DNA of 64,000 bases, taken from the NCBI RefSeq assembly GCF_041260155.1, contig NC_091935.1:5381001-5445000 (forward strand), read 5' to 3'. Source of the DNA: Ptychodera flava (taxonomy: Eukaryota; Hemichordata; Enteropneusta; Ptychoderidae). A model generated the notes under the pieces. It was given only the letters and a program-made list of their open reading frames with translations, was not told where the DNA came from and did not search any database. Positions 35,151 through 61,222 of the stretch are shown here, in pieces; the stretch's first letter is position 1, and every line of letters starts with the position of its first letter. The translations under genes were made by a program, and so were the position numbers.

Positions 35151-36753
35151 ATTCACAAACACCTCTGGAGAGGACGGGGAGGAGAATCCAATGAAGTTCT
35201 CTTTATTTTTTCAACCCCCCTTGTAACAAGCTCAAAATGCATTCGGATGCCCCTTTCTGACTTGCTATAATTTTGAAACCCCCTCTGAGGGACTGGACAT
35301 AAAATATAGGCGGATGCCAGTGTTTTAGGAGGTGGGTCGCATTTTTTCCCGCAAGCATTTTTGAAGAGTCATGAAATTTCACGCATGCCTTTTGGGGAGG
35401 GTCCTAATTTTTTGTGCAACTATAAGAAGGCAAGATATGAGCTGGCCGATATAGTGCTTTTGCCCCAAAATATCAAATCATAATACATGAGAGTATATTG
35501 GGTAAATTATTAACAGTATCCCCTCAAACAAGATACATCTACACATTTTATGTTTGAAAATTCACGTACACGTACTTTTGATTGAAGTGGAAGGTAAAAA
35601 GTGCATGTGTGTACAAGAAATTTGATTTTTAGATTTCAGCAAAATTTTTTATTTATTATACATGGTATTCTATGACAAAACTATGAACAAATTTTCCAAT
35701 ATAAAACTAGCAATATCTGTGCATTTATAGACGTTTGATAATTGATATAAATGCACTTGTTTAGAATAATATGGTTACAAGTGCATATGTGTATAGAAAT
35801 TTGATTTTAGAATTTCACGAAAATGTGGACCCATTATCCATGATAGTCTATTAGAAAGTCAAGAAATATTTTTTACAACACTAAATTAGCTAAATCTAAG
35901 TTTTTATAAGCGTTTGACTATTGATACAAATGTACTTATTGGAATAGGTGCTTGAAAGTGCAGATGTGGACAACAAATATGATGTTGGAATTTCATCCCA
36001 AAATATTAATTCACTTCTCATGGTACCCTATGGGTAAACAATTAAATATTTTCCCTGACAAGATTTGCTATATCTGCGCATTTATATGTAAATGTTAAAT
36101 ATTGATTTTTAGGCTGTAATGAGTATCTTGGTAAACAATACTACTGCTGTCTGTACAATTGCAAGCTAAACATAAATGAAGGTAAATATTACAGCTGTTG
36201 TCCCCTTTTGCGATCACAAAAAAATTGGAAACAGGATGACTTCCCTCGCCTGTCAGGAAAACTGAACATTAACATAATTGTATGAAAGGGACATTAGCTC
36301 TACCTTTTGGCCAATCATGTATGTTTTGTTCTGTTTATGAACTGCATATGTCTTGTTCAACTTCCCACAGCATGCTAGAATAACAAAATTCTGAATACTC
36401 TGTATATGTGCAAAGGCCGTAATCATTGTTACTGATGACAAATGAATTGTAGTCTGGACTTGAATATAATTTTAAGGAATAACAATGCCGACTGTACACA
36501 TATGGCTGTGTTGATAGGTTAAAAACTAGACTTTCAAAACGCTTCAGGGTGTACAATAAGAAACCGCAGTGGATTCACAAATAGCCAAACGTTACAGCTA
36601 TAAATTGACAACCCAACACATATTTCGTATCAATCAGAGACAGTTTTGTTTCGAGTTCCCCTTTAAGTTCCAAATTTCTTCAAGTGCCCCGACATACCAT
36701 TGATATTTTCAAATCCCCGGGTCAAGTCTCCTCCTCGCGAAGTGTTTGTGAAT
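35151..36753. mobile_element. 1.6-kb inverted-repeat element with internal tandem repeats
   Basis: The left end ATTCACAAACACCTCTGGAG matches the reverse of the right end, ATTCACAAACACTTCGCGAG, followed in both by GGA-rich sequence. G/C-homopolymer-rich blocks (AACCCCCCTTG, CCCCGACATACC, CCCCGGG) follow each end. The interior carries about three diverged tandem units (see 35597-36110). No reading frame of note. It is a non-autonomous DNA element; the superfamily is not clear. Confidence 0.65.
35597..36110 (+). repeat. ~176-bp tandem units inside the 1.6-kb element
   Basis: AAGTGCATGTGTGTACAAGA (about 35601), AAGTGCATATGTGTATAGAA (about 35777) and AAGTGCAGATGTGGACAACA (about 35953) begin successive units about 176 bp apart. 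Each is followed by TTTGATTTTAGAATTTCA-like and GCATTTATA..CGTTTGA-like blocks. Confidence 0.75.
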
Positions 36754-38909
36754 TGAGTTAATTTAAAGCCCAAGTGTTAAAGTCACCTGTGTCGATATTG
36801 ATTATACGTGGAACGCGGGAAATGGTGCATCAAGACATCATCTTTTGCGCACGGTGTTATCAGCGGAATAGCAAAATGCCCGGCTGTTGAGAGTCTTCAA
36901 GAAATTGGGGCATTGAAATCTAAGTGTGGAAGCATTCACCGGTTGTCATCGTTGAGGGCGTAAACTTACCCGCGACAAAGGTTGTAGACATACCAACCTG
37001 TACATTCTGTACTATTAGGGAAAAGTTGACCCTGACGTGGCACAAGAAACTAGAAGGGCAAACTGTTCTAGATCAATCTTCTTTGGCCTTGTAAGGCGAT
37101 GCCTGAGGAATCTGATCAAGATTAGCAGGGGTCGGAAACCATTTCGTTTGATGGGAGTTTCAGAACTGTACTGCCATTAACGCTTATCTACGTTTCTGAC
37201 AGACGATGGTCGGAAACTGTAAATCGTAAAAATAACTGTAAATAGCCTAATAATGATATCACGATGACGCGTTTTTACCGATATCCTTACACACCGCATT
37301 TTACTTTCACTTAGATAGAATCCACATACATGAGAACTTCGTGACATATGAATCAAAAGATGCAACGGACGGATTCTGTAGTCATGAACACTCTAATTTT
37401 CATTGTTTCATCACTGGAAAGCTCACCGCCGAAACTAAAAAGGTATTCATCACAAACATTTGATGCTATTAACACGAGTCTTATCTCAGTTTTTCAGACG
37501 ACGTTACAGCGAAGATTTATGGCCTTCTATTTTGAGCATCCGCGTACATGTGTTCTTTTGGGATGAACCATTTGATGTAGGGGTGGACAGGATGAGGATA
37601 TCAGTGGTCATTTCCCAAATCCGTGGTCATTTTCTAACGGTGGTTGCATACATTTAGCATGCGTACTTTTCCGTAAGCATATCACAATTTTTTACTAATT
37701 CTCCAAAAATCTGACTGTTATCTGAAAATACAGCAAAAATACATTTTATACTGATATTACAATGCAAGGAATTGCAAGGAAATGTTTGCATTTTTAAAAA
37801 AATTGACTATCCTTCCGAGATCTTATGGCTGATTTTATGACGCTACATAAAAAAATAAGGCTGAAACAACAATACGCCGAGCGATATAGCTAATATATAT
37901 ATGGGAATGAACTCAACCAGTAATTCTTTAGTATTTATGCGTTGACCCTTGAAGTTGATTGAAAAAATGAAACGGGCCTTGTTTTACCAAGACTCTTTTC
38001 TGAGTCCGAAAAGCCTCATGGGGCTCTTTGAACATCGACACCTTTCAAATTGGACCAGGTGGATAAGTAGCTCTCGTCAAAATCATGAGACAATTCGGTT
38101 CAGTTATTTTATATGAAGCAAGCTAATGCCGCGATAAGCTGTTATATCATATTGAATGTGGATCCTGCCACAATATGTTAATTAAACCGACTGAAAAGTA
38201 CAATAGCTGTAAATGGTAGTATTTTCATTACTTGTTATTCTAGGAAAGAAAACGTTTCTTTTTCAGTCTAAAGTATGTTGATTTACAAAGTACCACGTGA
38301 CCCTTAGGAACACAACCCATTGTGAACAATGTGCCATCATTAAAGTGACAAATGCATTCTCGTTCTGACTCAATTGTCTACAAAAACATTGGACAACACG
38401 CACATACAGGCTGACAGGCTGAACTGATAATTTGATCACTGGGCAATTCAACATGAGTTTAGTATTTTGCTTACCGAAAAAAATAATGGAAATTTATAGT
38501 CAATTCGGTTTGAAATAAGGGGGCGGATCCAGAGGAAAACGGTGACACGTATATGTACAGCAAGCTATCAATTTCTCCGGTCAGATTACAATTTTATCTT
38601 CTGAAATCTAACTCGTGATGTTTTTATTTTACTGGGAATTCGATATTTTAGAATAATGAAGTGTGATGCAGATGAGTACATGACCGTGAAAGCAAGCACA
38701 TGACACGACAATGTCGTCATTTCCTATTTTCAAAACCAACAGTAATCGGAGACACCGTAGGGGCGATATTGTAGTGCCCTAGGAATTCATCATGGTTGAA
38801 TTCCATTGGGTTTAGCCATGGACCGCATCATCGGTACGGTGCACAACGCCCACATCCTCCCCATCGTGTTTTGCCACGTGTCTTTTTCCTCACAGATAAA
38901 CGACTATGT
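36754..38909. other. Intergenic, nothing recognised
   Basis: Short frames only; no motif or repeat family recognised. Confidence 0.4.
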
Positions 38910-39000
38910 TTAACCCTTTCACCCCCAGTTCCCTGTATACAGGTCCAACTTTACATAGAAACAATGGATTTGGGACAAACCATGGTGGTGAAAGGGTTAA
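38910..39000. mobile_element. 91-bp MITE with TTAACCCTTTCACC ends
   Basis: Starts TTAACCCTTTCACCCCCA and ends TGGTGGTGAAAGGGTTAA, inverted repeats with one mismatch over 17 bases. An inner CCTGTATACAGG palindrome is present. Related by its ends to 7548-7622. Confidence 0.75.
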
Positions 39001-40176
39001 GGCACTGACTCTTTTACAAACTATTTAGCGGCATCAGATTTCGTGTAAACAAGTATTTATTCCCGCAGGCAAATATTCAGTGATTAATTTGAAGTATGGT
39101 TTTTCACTTTCTCCGAGTAAACAACTTGAAGGCTTGACCATTTGGAGAGCAGATTCAGCAGATTGTTAGACTATTCTTGATGTCTTTATTGGCGTCGATA
39201 TTTTCAACGCCAAAACAACATAACTTTGAGCTGTACTGGCGTTAACCTTGTATTGCATTTCCGTTTTTTCTTCTGTCTGTACGATGACGTTTAACATGCA
39301 ACTTCAAAATCACTTCAACTCCCAAAATATCGTATCACTTGACAATACACCCTCTGTGTGCTCAACGTCAAGCGTTGACACTGGAATCCTTGTCCGGACA
39401 AGAAATACGATTGAATAAAGGCTGGCTAATACTTTTGTATTTCGACAAACTTTGCGATAAGAAAGTGTATCGTTCTTGAAAAAAAATAAGTATCATAAGT
39501 CACAGCTGTTGTCCCTGTAATCTTGATACAAAACCTCAAACTTTATGATACATAGGACGTGAATCGTTGTTGAAATTTCACGCGACTGACACGGGTTGCT
39601 ATAATCACAGAGTCTGTGTATATATGTGAGACTAGTCGATGACCTCTGTACGGTGTTTGATAATGACAAGGGATCAGCAATGCCACGATATACGAAACAA
39701 ACTGCCACGAAAAACGACCGCCGATTCGACAATACGCGTATGACGTCAAAGACTTCTTTTAATAGCAAGAACCACATCATGAGAGAGAAAGTCACTGCTA
39801 CAGTGGTGGTTTTTCCCGCAAGATTCTGTGTCCGGTGATCCACATAATTCTTTGCGAATATTTCGTCATCAAATCTGTAAAATTTGAATGGTGTCAATAT
39901 TTACGGATATTATTAATCAAATCAGCTGTACATAATAGGACTGCGTTTGCTTTACGCATTACCAGTTTCAGTACGCCGAAGGCCCTTACTTGTATGACGT
40001 AATTGCAACCTGGAGGGTATGGTTTAATCATTCATTTTCATTAACTATTAATAATTCATTAATATAAGATATGTGTAGATAGTTTATCGTCGATAATTCC
40101 CCTCTGTGCTATGTCAAATGTACACACGTGATATCAATATGCCAAAGAGCTTGGGAAGACTTGGACATACAGTACA
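39001..40176. other. Intergenic
   Basis: A 134-codon minus-strand frame (39493-39897) overlaps a plus-strand frame and contains a hydrophobic LMMWFLLLKEV run after an acceptor-like TTTTACAG, but there is no matching donor or family. Left unannotated. Confidence 0.35.
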
Positions 40177-40530
40177 TAAGGTACTACGTGCCTCGAAAGT
40201 GAAAGATTTAAATTTTGCTCAAACTTTCCTTAAGAAATCTTTCACCCATTCTCTTTCAAAATCATGATAAAAATTGGGGGTCACCATGCAAATTTTGGTT
40301 CTAGAGAAACCAATAAGCCAAGATTTACCGATATTTTATATTCAAAATGGCCGTCATTCCTGTGTTACCTCTATTGAGTAAAGACACTTTTCGAATTTCG
40401 AAAAACTAAGTTGGTGAAAAGTTTTCTTATACCAAGCGCTTTAAAATGAACCCCACAAGTGGTAGATCAGAAAAGAATTGTAAAAGTTTGAGAGTCCGAA
40501 TATCTATCCCCTAGGGGCGTTCTACCTTAA
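40177..40530 (+). mobile_element. MITE family A, copy 4
   Basis: Left end TAAGGTACTACGTGCCTCG; right end GGGGCGTTCTACCTTAA. All internal landmarks are present (AAAATGGCCGTCATTCCTG, GAGAGTCCGAATATC). Confidence 0.85.
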
Positions 40531-41512
40531 TGATGGCAGCAAATACACATCAACAACAGGTTTTCCTAATATCGATGACAGCCCATTTCGTGGCTAAAGT
40601 TTAATCATAGGCAATTTCTGTTTCCCAGATTGAACTTCGAGGTATGGAAATTTATTCACATATGTACGTGATGTAGGGATAAGATGTTGTGAGTCACCAA
40701 AGGCCTGACTCACATCTTGAAAATATATTAAATAACATCGGCGCTAGAAACGAATTCAAACCCTGTTGAGATTTTCAAAGTAACAAAGATACTGATGTCC
40801 CATGTACGTACAATATGCACAATAAGTTTCAGTTGAGGCAATGAAACTAAAGCTATAAATATCTATTGCATGTGCACTGAAAAGAAATAAAAAGCAGACC
40901 CTGTTTGCATAAGCCGTAAAAATGTCGAGTTATGCTCACAGACACCAATTTGCATTGATTTCTCTCAGGGGAATATTGCCATAGCTGTGCATATCTTGGA
41001 GCAATACAAACTGTCGTATATTTTGATGTTTGAGACGTGCTCGATTCAACAGCAATTTTGATATCTTGATGTTCGTGTAAATAATGAAAGCCTACATCAA
41101 AATGAGCGTTGTACCGATAACAGGATTTCATCCATATCCAGTACGCTTTGTTTCTGTTTAAAGTAATAGGAACCAAAGGCCTAGTATGTTTCCTGCTGGT
41201 GCGTCCGATTATTAGCACACAATGCATCATGGTTCGTTTGTTACACAGCGCTGTAAAACTTGCCAATTTAACATGTGCGTGAGTGATTTACAACCTGCCT
41301 GTAGTGGCCTTTCAGCTTGTTATCAACAGCACATAAATGTTCACTACAAACTTTCAAATGATATTCATTATAGACTTGCACCGATTCATGCTGCAAGAGA
41401 ATAAATTTTGCAGCCCAAATCAATTAACCAGTAAAGGAGATGTGCGTGATGTTTCGTTAAACTGTGAGCGCCTTTCAATCGATTTCTTTTGCAGATTGTA
41501 CACCATCCATAC
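40531..41512. other. Intergenic
   Basis: The minus-strand 137-codon frame at 40853-41266 has no recognisable motif. Nothing else seen. Confidence 0.35.
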
Positions 41513-41704
41513 TTAAAGGTATACTGTCATCTGTTCCAATTTTGCCACAGTTACCATGGAAAGAGAAAATCTAACCAATCACAGATTTTAAGCGGGTGGC
41601 CGCTTTTTAAAAATAGCACCCTAACATGGGCATTTTGAATACCAAGGAACACCCTTTGACCATATATGGGCATATTTAGATTACAGGTGACTGTATACCT
41701 TTAA
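41513..41704. mobile_element. 192-bp MITE with TTAAAGGTATAC ends
   Basis: Begins TTAAAGGTATACTGTCATCT and ends AGGTGACTGTATACCTTTAA, inverted repeats of about 20 bp. TTAA at both ends suggests a piggyBac-type TTAA target. Non-coding. Confidence 0.75.
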
Positions 41705-43424
41705 AGTGAAACAGATCTCTGACGATTCCTTGGCGATCACATGACAATTGCGAGTGCGTATAAAATCTATAAAATAAAAAAAATGAAATCGCGTCGACGC
41801 CGCTGCAAGGTGGCCGTGGAAGAAAGAAAGAAAGAAAAAACAAGAGAAACTGGCTAACCTCGTTATGATTGGAATACGAGATAAAATCGTAGATCCATTA
41901 GTGCGACTTTCCACGATATGGCAAATAGTAAGGTTGTCTCTCATCAGAGTCAATGATGCATACGTCATTTCGTCTGATGAGATGATCTAAATGTTGTGGA
42001 AGTAAATACGGGTACGTATAACACTCCTACACATTTTCTAAATATAAAAAATAGTACAAAAGTATAAAAGCTATGGAAATACAACACATTGTGCACATTG
42101 CGATGTTGTTGTTGACAAATGAATCCAGAGTGAATTTGTTTGTCTGCTATAGCACTGACCAATATACTCATACAAGGTGTCTTGACAAGCAGGTAACTGG
42201 AACTTTCGACGTTAGAAGACTATTAAAGTAGCTTTTTTATGGATGGCAGGATAAAATACTGGTAAAATCCATCAAAAAGATACAGTGTAGTTAATGGAGC
42301 TAGTCAGACAATTTGCAGTCATAATGATCAATGTAATACACAAACAAGCCTGTGAGATAGGAGAATGTTTTATAACCTACTTGCGGTAGAAATTTTATGT
42401 GCTTCACATGTGAATGATGCCTGTATAGGTCACGTGACAGCCTTATGTTAACAGCATCAAACAGGAACCTTAGGCCAGGCGCTAACCTTGCTCACTTCCT
42501 ATGTATATCAATTTAAAAGATTATCCAATTATCTGTCATATCGCGACATATGGTTCAGTTTTTTCTACATTGCCAAATTAACCATGCAAATTAGTGTCAC
42601 GTGTTTCAATGACGTCTATCATATTTAGAGGTTTTCAAAATGTTGCTACATTTGCCAACAAATCGCAATAGCTAAATTTAAATTATGCAAGTTTCATTCA
42701 CCGAAACAGATAATTTGCTGTCATTTACTTAGTAATTCCTTACGGGCATATGTCTATAAAATTTGTCTCTCGTCCAGACATTAAATTTCAAATAAAAAAT
42801 TACCTGAAATACACAGACCCAAGTAAAGTCCTCAGAATACCCACTCATCTATTTTAGGTTTTGCATTTTTATTTTTGCAAAGTCATCGTTGTTAAAATTT
42901 GATTACATAAATAATAAAAATAATAATAACATTCTGCTGGTACATTGTCATTAGACAAAAGTAAATATCCCAGTTGAATGTCAAATTAGACTCACTTTTT
43001 AAAAAAAATTGAACGCTACGTGTGACTGACTCAGCAAACATTAAAATGTGCTATAGATGATCGGCTGTTTCAGGGTAAAAAAACCCATAAAAACTCGATC
43101 GAGCTTTACAACGAAACCACGACCCCTACTCAGGGTTTCCATAGCGAGCTATATGTTTAAGTTTTTCACTCTGATCAAAACAGTCACTACAAGCGTACAT
43201 TAATCCATCATATTCTTTTAAATATCTGTATTTAAAAACGCCTCGTATCCATAACCTCTATTACTTTTGAAGACAACTCCCTGCGTGTTTTCAAACAAAC
43301 AGTGGATATTACTAATTTCAAACCTAATAGTCCCAGGCTTTGTTCAGCATAAAGGCCAGTAAAACAAGAGGAATTCTGCCAAATTTTGCTCTTTCCATGG
43401 GCGCGGCCAGAGGCCAATCCATAC
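41705..43424. other. Intergenic
   Basis: A short GAAA run at about 41818-41838. No gene recognised. Confidence 0.4.
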
Positions 43425-43596
43425 AGTGAAACAAAAGTGCTCCGGCCTATGTACCGATTTTCCTGGTACAGTGTTGTCGGAAATATTATTTTTTCTCCAG
43501 CGTTTGACATTCTGGTGTCAGGTGACGGAACTGTAAAACTGTTGTTGTATGCATCTAAATTTATCACAGTGATTACCATAACACGAAACACATCAT
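43425..43596 (-). CDS. Possible exon of a GAIN-like (adhesion GPCR / polycystin type) protein
   Basis: The minus strand has an acceptor CTCTGTTTACGTGCAG and a donor-like ACT|GTATGG. Between them it reads DVFRVMVITVINLDAYNNSF, then TVPSPDTRMSNAGEKIIFP, then TTLYQENRYIGRSTFVSL. The order V.VI.....FTVPS.D.......I.FP..L......S.FV resembles the strand pattern of GAIN subdomain B in adhesion GPCRs. No GPS cleavage motif or seven-helix exon was found nearby on that strand, so this may be an isolated exon of a long gene, a relic, or chance. An open frame continues on both sides (43232-43663). Confidence 0.3.
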
Positions 43597-45146
43597 CTGC
43601 ACGTAAACAGAGTGTCGACGACAGAACACGTCGGTACACATCTAACAATTGGACGGCAAACATTTCCCCACTGGCCGCTTTTAGTAAATAATTAACCTAT
43701 CAAAGGTTAGCGATGGCGATGTCACCTGCTTGTCAGGATCGTTTCCGTCGTAAACTCGGTACATATTTACAGAATGGGCGACAGGAATTATAGTATCAGG
43801 TCACGATATATGCCCGTCTTTCGAAGTATCAATGTTGTCAAGGTCGTTAGGGTTTGGTGTGCGAAAGATATCGATACGATATTCTGGCATGACGAGGCAG
43901 ATGACGTTGAACTTCACAGCAACTTTCGTCATGTAACGAAATTCAGAAAGTCACTCGAATTCGGCAAAAAGACTTGGCCCTGTTAAGTACAGGTATTTCT
44001 CATTTCTATCAATTATTTTACCCTGCTTATGGAAGAAATGCGTCACTTGGGTGATCTGACAGTCAATACATCGATGTGCATTTTAAAAATAAAGTCTTTG
44101 CAGCTGTAACTATCAATAGTAATGCTGTGCCTTATCATGGTCTTCTCCAAATATCGTGCAAAAACGCTTATTGCAGAGTTTTCAAATCGTCAGCCCGGTC
44201 CTAAAATTTGCGATGTCTAATGTTATCATTGGAAACAATCTCAGTCCGGAGGAAAATGTTGATGCCATCAATAAAATAGCATACTGTATGCATTTCGTTG
44301 TGTTTTCAAGGAAATACAAACAAACAAACAAATAAACAAACAAACGTTATTGTAACACAGTTCTTTTAGCCATATGACAAAACCTTTCTTCTATTTAGTT
44401 ATTAGTCAGATTTACCCGTGAATACGAGGGACAGTTCAATAGCGTCCGACGAATGCATATGACCTGACTCTGATAGTTTCCCTTTATCCTTATGCCTTCA
44501 GCCTTGTTTTAATACAACACTATGGATTCGCAAGGCAGGGTAAATTGTTACATATTGGCCACACTGTGCTGTACTTTCTCCTTTACGCCTACACGAGTAG
44601 AGCCATAGAATACTGATGATGCGGAAATAGACGGAAATAAAAAAAACTCGGCAGTGAACAGAGTGAACAAAACGTCACTTTTTATCAAACACACGCGCAG
44701 ACACACACACAGTCACACACAGACTCACACAAACACACACACACATACATGTGTGTGCATGTGTACACGGCATGGGATTGGCTGACACTTTCGAAACTTA
44801 TATTAAATTGATGCAAGCTGACAATATGGCATTATGTCATTCGCAGGCAGTCCAATGCTTCACACTTGCGTAAATGGAGTATATATATCTTTCCTTGAAA
44901 AGATCTTCTTTTGACGAAGAGATACAAGGAAGGCGTGCGTACGCCACGGAGGTTTAATAAACTAGCCAATACCCGAAAAGATGAGAGGCGACGTATCCTG
45001 GCTTTTGATGTAGATTGAAGAGGCGAGTATTCAAAAATTATGATGCAATGATGACTTTTCCAAATCAAATACATGTATGGGTGACAACAAGTAATCTGAT
45101 TCATTTGATTGGCCTGAGCTTCGATCTATGTACGTACATAAACGCT

Positions 45147-45147
<1 letters not shown>
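43597..45147. other. Intergenic
   Basis: A (CAAA)n-like run at about 44319-44345, and a CA-rich tract turning into TGTGTG at about 44696-44770, which is self-complementary. No gene recognised. Confidence 0.4.

Positions 45148-45193
<46 letters not shown>
45148..45193. repeat. (CT)n microsatellite
   Basis: Pure dinucleotide run of 23 units. Confidence 0.95.
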
Positions 45194-45194
<1 letters not shown>

Positions 45195-45423
45195 ACAATT
45201 TTACCATTATGACACAAGAACACTAGACATGTGTGGAAATTGTCTAGTATTTGAGATTTTCGTGGACTACACAAGGGAATAAATCAAACCTACATACTAC
45301 ACTCTTTAATGATAAAATTTTAAGTTCACCCAGTCGGCCATATCGCTGACACCCACATTATCTACAAAAAATGCAGTAATTGCACGGCATCTTGCCGAAC
45401 AATAACAGGCTCAAACGCATTTT

Positions 45424-45528
45424 GTATGTATGTATGTATGTATGTATGTATGTATGTATGTATGTATGTATGTATGTATGTATGTATGTATGTAGGTAGG
45501 TAGGTAGGTAGGTAGGTAGGTAGGTAGG

Positions 45529-45560
<32 letters not shown>

Positions 45561-45655
45561 TGTATGTATGTATGTATGTAGGTAGGTAGTAGGTAGGTGG
45601 GTAGGTACCTACGTAGGTAAGTAGGTAGATAGGTAAGTAGATAGGTAAGTAGGTG
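45424..45655. repeat. Composite tetranucleotide array (TATG)n-(TAGG)n
   Basis: Alternating blocks of TATG and TAGG repeats, with a degenerate tail of TAGGTAAG/TAGATAGG. The TATG motif is the complement of the CATA block at 20.7 kb. Confidence 0.95.
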
Positions 45656-46599
45656 TAATTAAATTATTCATTTATTTATGCTTTTTTTATTCATTTATTT
45701 ATTCATTTATTCTCTGATTCTAACTTCTGCAAAAAACATGTCATCAAGGTAGCAGTTATATTAATCAATCTATACAAGGAAACTGTTACCGTAATCATAT
45801 TCAAACAAAAATAGAAATTGGACTTTGCTGGTACACAGGTTTCCTGTCGACGAATGTTTAATTGTTGCTTTTATCTGTTTTGTTTGTTTGTTTTATTACC
45901 GTCACCGATGAGACTTTGGCTGTAGTCAGATGCTACTCATGTCTATTTCTCAAAAGACAGTATGTTTCTTGGTTTCTATTGACGTAAGACATTTGTGTGA
46001 AAAAATCTTTTGTTTGCAATTGTATGGCGATGTCTTTCAAGTGAGGTCAACATGTCACAGCCCCGCCTATACGATGACGTTTATTGTAAACACAACCTTA
46101 TACGGAAAGATATTGGACCGCGTTATTCAGGTAAAAGGGTTTCAACTATGTTTCTATGGTTTATTGAAAAAAGTTGGCACATCTATTTGAGAATAGGCGA
46201 ACCTTGGCTGAAGACAGGTTCCCAGGCAGTTAAATGCAGTGTTAGAGGAAAGGGGAAATGAATGGTGAACCCCTTTAAGTCACCAGTAACCAAATTTCAT
46301 TCTCACCCCTACACAAAATGGTTTATTCCTGCTGACAAACCTTCCCATGACATCGTGACCCGAACATTCTATTGTAATGCAACGACCACACCACTGACGA
46401 CAGCCTATCAGCAGGTACACTTCGTCCCTCCCTTGTTAAAACCCGGCTTTGAAGATTTTGCATACAGACTGTTTTCAGAGTAGCCAAGGGCTATCTGTGT
46501 CAATAGACCCATTCACAACGAGTTTACGCGAAGGCACGAACCATTACAGGAGCCACAACAAATTTCTCGTAGAAACGTGTTTTGTTTTGTGTTTTAACT
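45656..46599. other. Intergenic upstream of PLK
   Basis: A (TTTA)n-like stretch near 45665-45712. A 73-codon plus-strand frame at 46262-46483 has no recognisable motif and is not called. Confidence 0.35.
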
Positions 46600-46873
46600 G
46601 GAGGATATAGCGTTGAATTTCTACCACTCTGATTGGTTGAGTCAAGCGGACACCTGTTTTCGACTGAGGACTTTAACACGTGGTTTGTCAACGTAATTTT
46701 ACCTCCGTTCTCGATAATCCGTCGTGTCTCCCTGAATACGGCCTCACAGCACAAAGAAGGACTTCCCCGACGTCACGTACCGCCTCTCTCTCTCTTAGCT
46801 CATCTACTCAACCAATAGGTCGATTGAAAATTGTATATTGTCGTCGGAAGCCACACAAGCAGAGAGCACACGA
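46600..46873 (+). promoter_or_regulatory. Putative PLK2/3 promoter and 5' leader
   Basis: Two CCAAT boxes lie upstream of the first exon: an inverted one in TGATTGGTTG (46632-46636) and a direct one in CAACCAATAGG (46812-46816). No TATA box is evident. A CRE/E-box-like CGTCACGT occurs at about 46771. The transcription start cannot be fixed. The frame of exon 1 is open back to a TAG at 46796 without another ATG. Confidence 0.35.

Positions 46874-61222
<14,349 letters not shown>

Noticed and set aside
39493-39897. 134-codon minus-strand frame with a hydrophobic run
   Set aside because: Has an acceptor-like site but no credible donor or family. A hydrophobic run is easily produced by T-rich DNA.
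40853-41266. 137-codon minus-strand frame
   Set aside because: No domain, no splice evidence, average composition of neighbouring spacer.
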